Shown one piece after another: positions 57,184 to 64,000 of a DNA stretch of 64,000 bases. Every line of letters begins with the position of its first letter. Position 1 is the first letter of the stretch. Both the position numbers and the translations under genes were made by a program. The stretch comes from Conus ventricosus. Taxonomy: Eukaryota > Mollusca > Gastropoda > Neogastropoda > Conidae. The stretch spans positions 17,637,058 through 17,701,057 of the forward strand of contig CM031622.1 of the NCBI GenBank assembly GCA_018398815.1, in the 5' to 3' direction. The notes under the pieces are model-generated. The model was not told the origin of the DNA. It searched no databases and was given only the letters and a program-made list of their open reading frames with translations.

Positions 57184-57910
57184 ACCCCATTTTGTTTTGT
57201 TTTGTTTTAAACGAACTGTATAGATTTTTGTTTAGTCAGTGTGACGGCCCAGATAATGTGGCGGCCCAGATAAGTGATGTGTAATATAATGTAGTCAGCT
57301 TAGTTTTAAACAACGAGAAATGAGATGCTCGGTTAATGTGTCTGCAATAAAGGATACTGTTCTTTTATTACCAAATTGTATGCATGACCGTTAAGAGAAA
57401 GATTTAAAAAAGAGAAATTTATCAAATGTAAGTGTGCATGCCTCTGTGTGTATTTGTACATGCACATGTATGGTGTGTGTGTGCGCGAGCGCACACATGC
57501 GTGCATGTGCAGTTAGTTTCTTTTGGTTACTTTACTTGTGGCATAATGATTTGCTTATCATGAAAAACCACAAAAAGGTCTTCAAAACTGCTTAAATTCC
57601 ATTTTGGCTGGGGATGTTCACCCTCCTGAGTCGCCCCACAGGGGCTTAGGCGGCCCCTAGACCTTGACTTTTTTTCTTTGAGATTTTTCAAGTCAGCTGT
57701 TCTCCAGCCAGGATGGACATGAATTCATGCTTGCACGCTTGTGTATGTCAAACCTGTCTACCCTACGATTTTTTAGCGCATTTGACAAAATTTGACTCGA
57801 AAATTATGCAATAATTTGCTGAATACAACAAAAATATGAAAATCGGCAACATTGGCTACAAAAAACAAAACAAAAAGAAGTGCTATTTTCCTGTTTGAAG
57901 ATGCGAGTTA
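57184..57910. other. Intron DNA preceding a hAT-like ORF
   Basis: Contains a TGTG/GCGC-rich patch at 57470-57510. CTACCCTACGATTTTTTAGC at about 57757 could lie near the end of the hAT-like element downstream, but no matching inverted end was found. Confidence 0.4.
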
Positions 57911-58360
57911 TTGTCCCTAGATCCAGTTGGTGCATACTCACTTACACCATGGTCGGCCATCTTTCATAGTGAGCGACTGACACAGATATCCATTAAGAGA
58001 ATGCCGCTACCAGCGAAAATCGGCGTTCATGACGAAGAGCTAGATGTTAAAAAGAAGGTTGCCAAAACGAGGGAGCAAACTTTCCTGAATGCATACCATG
58101 CAAATTTGGAAGTGCTTAGTCCCAAGCTCAAAAAAGGTCCAATTTTTGTGTGGTGCAGTTTGTGCGAAACGAGTTTCAGTTGTGCTCATGGAGGGCGCAA
58201 TCACTGCATAAAACATGTTTCGTTAAAATCGCGTAAAAAGCTATCAGAAGTCTTGAAAGGAACACCTTCAGTTGAGCAAGCATTGAAAAAGGCCAAGGCG
58301 AAGTCTAGTCGAGGACCTGGAAGAGCAGGTGACAAGTGCGGAGATGATCATGATGTGTAG
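57911..58360 (+). CDS. hAT-type zinc-finger ORF (149 codons)
   Basis: An uninterrupted frame from 57911 (alternative ATG near 58001, MPLPAKIGVHDEELDVKKKV). The centre reads EQTFLNAYHANLEVLSPKLK, then GPIFVWCSLCETSFSCAHGG, then RNHCIKHVSLKSRKK. The W-C-x2-C, HGGRN and H-x4-to-6 basic residues match the BED-like finger at the N-terminus of hAT transposases or genes derived from them. The same HGGRN signature occurs in the ORF at 48344, so both come from related families. The C-terminal part is Lys-rich and ends GDKCGDDHDV. No catalytic domain follows, so it is a solo DNA-binding module or a truncated transposase; whether it is expressed is unknown. Confidence 0.5.
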   Translation: MSLDPVGAYSLTPWSAIFHSERLTQISIKRMPLPAKIGVHDEELDVKKKVAKTREQTFLNAYHANLEVLSPKLKKGPIFVWCSLCETSFSCAHGGRNHCIKHVSLKSRKKLSEVLKGTPSVEQALKKAKAKSSRGPGRAGDKCGDDHDV

Positions 58361-58626
58361 ACTGGTGGCTGACGTGAATCTGTCCCTGTCAACGATCGAT
58401 CGTCTTGTTCCTTATTCAAGAAGATGTTTCCAGAGACACCAGAGACAGCAAAATTGCTCAAGTTGTGTCTGTCACTTTAACTTCTACTGTTAATTACCTC
58501 CACTGCCCCCGCCCACACACCCACACCCCAAAAAAGGGGGGCGGGGGGATGGAGTGGCAGTACAGAGAAGAAAAAGATGGAAAATGAAAACTGTACGAAG
58601 GGTATACATGTGTGTGACTGTCTGTC

Positions 58627-58680
<54 letters not shown>

Positions 58681-58770
58681 CGGGAGGTCTGTCACTGTGT
58701 GTATGTGTGTGTGTGTGTGGGCGGGCAGGAGGGGGGTGGTGAAAGGGAGGAGGGCATTATAATATATATA
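58361..58770. repeat. Flank of the Tc1 element with (TG)n tracts
   Basis: (TG)n at 58630-58678 and 58694-58720, a G-run at 58537-58550, and an AT-rich ATAATATATATA site at 58759-58770 used as the Tc1 target. Confidence 0.85.
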
Positions 58771-60266
58771 CTGAGAGGCAAAGAAAACGCAATTCCATTG
58801 TCAACTGACAATTTTATTGAAATGAAACAAACACACATCAAAGCAAATACGTGTGACAAAAGTGCGACCACTGTACATTAGTTTGCCTATAACAGGTGCA
58901 CATTCGCCTGAAGTGAAAGCCCATTTAGGCGCGACAGAAGGAATACACTGTCAATATCTGGTGTGTCCCCCTTGAGCACGAACACAAGCTTGCAAACGTC
59001 GGGCATTGAAGCGCACAAACGACGGATGATACGGATCGGTATCACGTTCCAGTGATGCTGCAATGCTTGGGTGAGCTCAGCAACGGTAGTTGGGGGATTC
59101 TGCTGACCTTGCACACGTCGTCCAAGTTCGTCCCACAAATGTTCAATGGGATTCATGTCTGGGGACACGGAGGGCCACTGCATGACATCCACATTGCTGT
59201 CCCGAAGGAAATTTCGTGTGAGAACGGCTGTGTGGGGTCGAGCATTGTCCTGCTGAAACACTAGTCTGTTGCCACCATGCTGTCTCCAGAGAGGAAGAAG
59301 AACTGGCTCAAGAACAGTGTCAATATAACGCCTTGCCGTCAAGTTGCCTGGCACAAACACAAGCTCCGATCGAAATTGAGCATTTATGGCACCCCAGACC
59401 ATTACCCCTCCACCCCCATAACGATCTCGCTCAATGACACAGGGTTGCGCAAAACGTTCACCCTGACGTCGATACACACGATCACTGCCATCCGGGAAAG
59501 AGACATTGAACCGGGATTCATCTGAAAAAACAACATTCCCCCAAACCCTGTTCCCCAGAAAGCCACCTGCGGCAGCCCATCGCTGGCGTGCTAGTCGATG
59601 GCGATGGGTTAAGATCTGACCTTGGTATGGTCGACGTGCCCGTAGCCCTGCTGCTGCCAGACGCCGACGCACGGTACGGCTGCTGATTGGTCTTTCTCTA
59701 GTCCCAATAGTGTTGCGGGCTGTTTGTGCAGCTGGCTGGAAACGATTCCGGAGGTGCTGCGTGACAATGTAGCGGTCCTGTCGTGCCGTCGTCACACGTT
59801 GGACGCCTGGGCGTGGACGGTCGTTTACACTTCCAGTGTTTTGGTGCCGAGTCGCAAGACGGGTTATGGTTGATGGGTGTACATTGAAATGTTGTGCGGC
59901 CCTGATGTGAGCAGTGCCTGCCCTCAGCATGCCAATGGCTTGATTTCTCTGGTCTGTAGTTAACCGCGGCATGGTGCGTACGAGTGTCAGTAAAACGCCA
60001 ATGTGTGTTTTTATAGGGGACAGTCATGGGCTGTTTGCATGCAATCACGGTATGCCTGTGTTGCACGTGTTTTGCAGTTATCAGTAAAAGATGTGTTGGA
60101 GTGGTTTACTCATGACGTCATGAACCCAACTGTGCCTGTCAATACAGATCGTCGCAATACAACATACGCGTGCTAGGTTGCATGCCTCGTGCATAATTCA
60201 CATTATTTTGGCTGAGGTGACATTTTTCGGGGACGAAATGGGGATTGCGTTTTCATTGCCTCTCAG
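58771..60266 (-). mobile_element. Tc1-type DNA transposon, apparently complete
   Basis: A 1496-bp element with terminal inverted repeats of about 26 bp: CTGAGAGGCAAAGAAAACGC at the left (58771) and, reverse-complemented, CTGAGAGGCAATGAAAACGC at the right (ending 60266), differing at one position. TA lies on both sides within an ATATATA target, as required for Tc1/mariner elements. One long transposase ORF fills the minus strand. The length, TIRs, TA duplication and intact ORF together suggest a potentially active, recent copy. Confidence 0.95.
58887..59972 (-). CDS. Tc1-type transposase (DD34E), full length
   Basis: A 361-codon transposase that cuts and pastes the surrounding element. The N-terminus is a paired-like double helix-turn-helix: MPRLTTDQRNQAIGMLRAGT with a TITRL helix (about residues 1-55), a linker with NDRPRPGVQR (about 55), and a second HTH ending SSRTVRRRLAAAG (about 100-115). 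The catalytic domain shows VVFSDESRFNV (first D), VFQQDNARPHTAV (second D) and SPDMNPIEHLWDELGRRV (E), with 34 residues between the second D and the E, the DD34E spacing of Tc1. A Gly-rich box YGGGGVMVWGAI precedes the second D. Length is normal for the family and there are no internal stops. The start is the first ATG, giving the standard N-terminus. Confidence 0.95.
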   Translation of the reverse strand: MPRLTTDQRNQAIGMLRAGTAHIRAAQHFNVHPSTITRLATRHQNTGSVNDRPRPGVQRVTTARQDRYIVTQHLRNRFQPAAQTARNTIGTRERPISSRTVRRRLAAAGLRARRPYQGQILTHRHRLARQRWAAAGGFLGNRVWGNVVFSDESRFNVSFPDGSDRVYRRQGERFAQPCVIERDRYGGGGVMVWGAINAQFRSELVFVPGNLTARRYIDTVLEPVLLPLWRQHGGNRLVFQQDNARPHTAVLTRNFLRDSNVDVMQWPSVSPDMNPIEHLWDELGRRVQGQQNPPTTVAELTQALQHHWNVIPIRIIRRLCASMPDVCKLVFVLKGDTPDIDSVFLLSRLNGLSLQANVHLL

Positions 60267-60268
60267 TA

Positions 60269-60521
60269 TATATATATATTTTTTTTAATGAGATGGTCAA
60301 CTAGATACGTGCAGTATGTGTGTGTAGTGCACTTGTGCTAGTTGCTATGAGTGTTTGAGTGTGAATACAGCGCAGTGAGTTGACTGCAAGAATTGCGTGA
60401 TATAAGATCCATACTAAAGTTCAAGGTAAGAAAAATACTCTTTTTTTGTCATGGAATACTAAAATTTACTCCATGGAATAACAATGGTTCACTTCTGATG
60501 TAGACAGGTTTGGTGTGTATA

Positions 60522-60585
<64 letters not shown>

Positions 60586-60683
60586 CGTCAGTACAACCGT
60601 GAGTTAATCTGACAATAAATTAGTTTCAGTGTGTGTGTGTGTGTTTTGAGAATGTATCGGTGTGTGTGTTTTGAGAGTGCATG

Positions 60684-60714
<31 letters not shown>

Positions 60715-61040
60715 TGTGTTGTGTGTTTAGAGAGAGAGATACGGGCGGGTGGATGGGAGTGTGTGTGTGAGAGAGAGATAACGAGAGAAAGAGAGAACTA
60801 ACTGCCAGCCATTATGTTGTTTTTTTCCTGCTCATATTCTTATGGTCTGTTAAAAAGGAGGAGCAGTATTTATTACACACATTCCCAATTGCCCTCTTTC
60901 CTCACTTTCCCTTATTTTGTGTTGTGTTGTGCAGCTGTCTGGCAACCCATCACAGATCAAAAAACCAGTCTGACCCATAGAAGCCAAGTGTATGTTTAAA
61001 AGAAAGAGCTGGTTTCAGTGTTCGCTAACTTCCAGTCTGT
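60269..61040. other. Intron or intergenic DNA with (TG)n tracts
   Basis: (TG)n at 60526-60583 and 60685-60725, with the dispersed tail shared with 4.77 kb at 60590-60631. No gene recognised. Confidence 0.55.
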
Positions 61041-61044
61041 CCAA

Positions 61045-61190
61045 AGCACAGAGTCATGTTGATTAAGCACAGAGTCATGTTGATTAAGCGCAGGGTCATG
61101 TTGATTAAGCACAGAGTCATGTTGATTGAGCACAGAGTCATATTGATTAAGCACAGAGTCATGTTGATTATGCGCAGAGTCATGTTTTGG
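61045..61190. repeat. 21-bp minisatellite
   Basis: About seven units of GCACAGAGTCATGTTGATTA plus A, with single-base variants and a shorter last copy. Confidence 0.93.
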
Positions 61191-63238
61191 TGGTATGGAA
61201 GTTACCCTTCTTAAGCATATCTTCTGCTTTTATGTAAGACGCCAATCCTTCTGAATTTACTTAGAATTTCAATGTGCTTCTTTGTCTCTTTCTTTCTTTT
61301 AAGCCATTATGGAAATTATGAATGCTGTGAAAGCATCCTAATTTTAAGATTTTTCGTTTTAGAAAAAAAGTGGAGTGTGGGGTGAATTTTGGAAAGGGCT
61401 GATACATTTTCCCAGACTGAAGCCAGAATGATTTTTGTGAGTGTCGGCATCTATATGTAATGGAAAGTACATTTTCTTTTAGGCATATTGCCTTATATTC
61501 TTAAGTTAAAGCAGTATGGAGGTAAACATGGTTTCACTAAAAGCAGATCTACATCCATATCCGCCCACCTCCACACATGTTTCATGCTCCCCAACAAAAT
61601 TGCAGGAGGTTGACAAATATAGTATAACTGATGATCATTATTAGAATTTAGAAATGAAAATGGTTTCTAGGTTCAGAGTTTGCTCAGTTTCACACACTTT
61701 TAATTTGAAACAGTTAGGTGATACTGTTGTTAGAGACCTTCAGGGTTGTTGTTTGTTTGTTATGTTTCTTTTTATGGCTTTTTATGAATCGCTCATGGAA
61801 GGTTTTCATGGTTGTAGGAGGGCTTGTCACTTTGGAAGACTTGGTTTGGGGATTCCTTTGCCATCTTTATGGGCAGCATAAAATCTGATTGTTTAGAAAG
61901 TCACCTCTGTGTGCATGAGAGTTGGAGCTCATTATTTTTTTTTTCTTTGTTTTTTGCTTCTAACTGCCGGGAAGGCACTGTGAGTGTAATGGATTGTTTA
62001 TTCCAACAGAAATCAGAGACAGTGATGTGTGTGTTTATGGGGGTGTGCAAGAGGAGGAATGTGATTTCTATGATAAAAGGGTAATTTACTTGCAACCCCA
62101 TATCCCACTCCCAGAATCCCAACCACCCCTGTCCCCTTTACAGCAGCTTCTCCATGGAAGTGCATACTAATGTGGCGTGGTGACAGATGTGTGAATGTGT
62201 GTGTGTCTGTGTGTCTGTGAGGGAAGAAAGAGAGAGAAAGAGAGAAATTGCATCATGCACTGTGTAGGATTGAAGGAAGCGTGCATTCTTTTGAATTACG
62301 TTTGTTGTTGTTGTCCATTTGTCAGGATCGTGGAGGGCGTGAATGTCTGGTGGAGGCAGGGGAAGGGAAGATGGTAGTGTTATGGAACAATTTTAAGCTG
62401 TGATGGGTTTCAAATTTGTGCAAAATTTTTGTTTGAAAGAAAAGTCCCTTCTCATAAGGAGAAAAAGAAACAAACAAACCAAGGGGTTTGTCTGGACAGT
62501 GGTATTGATTTAGAGTTGTTTGAAAATATTTTATATGTTCAGATTTTATTGATGTGCCATACAGTTCAGGTTATAAAATTTTCAGTTTTGTTACAAACAG
62601 ATCTGTCCTTATCTTGGGAGTTGATTTCATTTTTTCCTCCCTACATTCCCCCTCCCCCACCCACCATCTTATCTCTTCCTTCCATCTTTACTTCACTCAT
62701 ACCATAGGTTTTTTTCCCTTCTTTGTCTCTTTTTAAAAAGTTTATAGTCATTTGTGTCACTGTTAAGGAAGAGGAATTGATAAGCAGTGGACTTGTACTT
62801 TACAGTTGATATATAGTAGACTAGTGGTGAAAACTTGTCTATTTACGTATGTGTACTTTTTTTTGTTTGCTGATTATTTTCTATGAAGCTCTGAATTTCG
62901 GTTAGATCTGTTCATCTTTGCAAGCTGTTCAGAATAATACCTGAGAAGAAGAAAAAGATACACCCGACGGTGTGGATGGGACTCGGAGAAGTTCTGTCCT
63001 CAACTGCTGAACAAATCAGCTTCAAGCAATCTTGCAACACTCTTGGAAGACTGTGCTATGTTCGCATAGGGTGCAGGCGCTCACAGTGCATTTCATTAAG
63101 ACCTCGAGGGACCTAATAGCTCCTTGGCAAATGCCATTGAGTAATAGCCACTAGATATGACACAACAGAACCTCCGCTGGAGCGGCCCCATGGGTGTACC
63201 AGCCCCTGTTTCATGACTGCAGAGCCCTCTGGCAAAAA
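61191..63238. other. DNA without recognised genes
   Basis: AT-rich, with a C/T-rich patch at 62632-62700. The segment 62950-63235 is slightly GC-richer and may be a repeat, but I could not match it to anything else in the window. Confidence 0.5.
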
Positions 63239-63310
63239 ATGCCACCGTCAAGCAACTGCTGTGTGCATCAAGCAACTGCTGTGTGCATCAAGCAACTGCT
63301 GTGTGCATCG
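63239..63310. repeat. 20-bp tandem repeat, three copies
   Basis: Three copies of AAGCAACTGCTGTGTGCATC (63249 onward). Confidence 0.93.
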
Positions 63311-63419
63311 CTCAGCCTCACTCGTTGCTGTTCAGCTGACAGTTGAAAACAGACAGAAACACAGATACATACAGATACGCACACATATGTATAAGTGCAC
63401 AGAAAACAGAGGTAAGAAC

Positions 63420-63500
63420 AACAGACTCATGAAAATATTCCCAATATTTCAGCCTTACCATAGTCTTCCTCAGGTGAATTTGATTTATGTGATCAAGATA
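63420..63500 (-). ncRNA. Hammerhead-like core in a possible PLE remnant
   Basis: The minus strand reads CTGAGGA, then a potential short stem (AGACT...AGGCT, one mismatch), then GAAAT. CUGANGA followed by stem II and GAAA is the conserved core of hammerhead ribozymes, which occur in the terminal repeats of Penelope-like elements. Stems I and III were not established, so this may be a decayed remnant or coincidence. Confidence 0.25.
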
Positions 63501-64000
63501 TGATCTGTGTATATAGATAGACAGGTAGATAGATAGATACATATGAAAACTGGTCAGTCTTATGGTTTGTTTCACAAAGTTGTCCATTTGAAAATTGACT
63601 GTAAATAAACTGTCCAATTTGACAGTAAGTGCTTTTAAATATGTGTAGTCATCTGACTTATTTTTATGATATGAAAGTAAATGTTCAGGAAGTTTACTGA
63701 TTAACAATTTAATGTGTACAGCTGTTGTTTAGTAGTGTACATTTAAAGATCTGTTACACTTCCTTTTTAATTTTTTTTTAGAGCGTTTCATTCATGTATT
63801 TATTTATCTTTACTTTAGTACGATTTGATGTCCATATTTTTTCAGTTCTTTGCCCAAATAATGAAAATGGATTCAGAGATGCATTCACATGGACTGCTGC
63901 GCTACACCCCAGAAACAATTTGTTTTGAAATGGAAGTCACATAGATGATTGATTTCAGTCCAAGGCTCAGAGAGAAGGTAGGCTATTGGGGAGCAGTGAA
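63501..64000. other. Window end, no recognised gene
   Basis: AT-rich with a short GATA-type repeat at 63512-63545. The PI4KB kinase-domain exons are not seen before the window ends. Confidence 0.5.

Overview
This window is eukaryotic genomic DNA: coding exons bounded by GT/AG sites, long introns, no operon structure, and very heavy loads of transposable elements, (TG/CA)n microsatellites, minisatellites and poly(C) runs. The repeat styles (several LINE families with short simple-repeat tails, a Penelope-like element, integrase-less-looking Ty3/gypsy pol, hAT and Tc1 elements, C/TG-rich tandem repeats) together with animal TSEN2 and PI4KB exons suggest an invertebrate animal, most likely a mollusc such as a marine gastropod. 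The species assignment is inference only.

Layout. 1-3.4 kb: 3' half of a decayed Ty3/gypsy element (RT, RNase H, polypurine tract, LTR). 4.5-5.6 kb: microsatellite and short dispersed repeats. 5.76-8.2 kb: a second, minus-strand Ty3/gypsy element (gag, protease, RT, start of RNase H), followed by a CR1/L2-like LINE (8.24-10.52 kb, minus) that split another small gypsy fragment. 11.35-12.1 kb: minus-strand fragment of another LINE family, containing an assembly gap and a 61-bp insertion with a target-site duplication. 13.5-24.9 kb: exons of TSEN2 (tRNA-splicing endonuclease subunit Sen2) on the plus strand, separated by minisatellite-bearing introns. 25.4-27.8 kb: two large minisatellites, then a second assembly gap where the catalytic 3' exon(s) of TSEN2 should be. 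28.1-54.4 kb: 5' exons of PI4KB (phosphatidylinositol 4-kinase beta), same strand. The kinase domain is not seen and presumably lies beyond the window.

The PI4KB introns hold a three-level nest (Penelope-like element containing a hAT transposon containing a LINE, 29.8-35.1 kb), a 1-kb TG-rich minisatellite, a block of interleaved LINE fragments (41.3-44.9 kb), two non-autonomous hAT-like elements (48.1-49.6 and 50.4-51.1 kb), a perfect 36-bp hairpin (57.0 kb), a hAT-type zinc-finger ORF (57.9 kb) and an apparently intact Tc1-type DNA transposon with TIRs and a full 361-codon transposase (58.77-60.27 kb).

Only two host genes are recognised. TSEN2 acts in nuclear pre-tRNA splicing; PI4KB makes PI4P at the Golgi. 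No functional link between them is implied by their adjacency. Several exons of both genes show frame changes that all fit single missing bases, which looks like residual assembly error rather than gene decay. The novelty here is structural (nested insertions, hairpin, autonomous transposon, a possible unusual gypsy architecture); I do not see a new multi-gene system.
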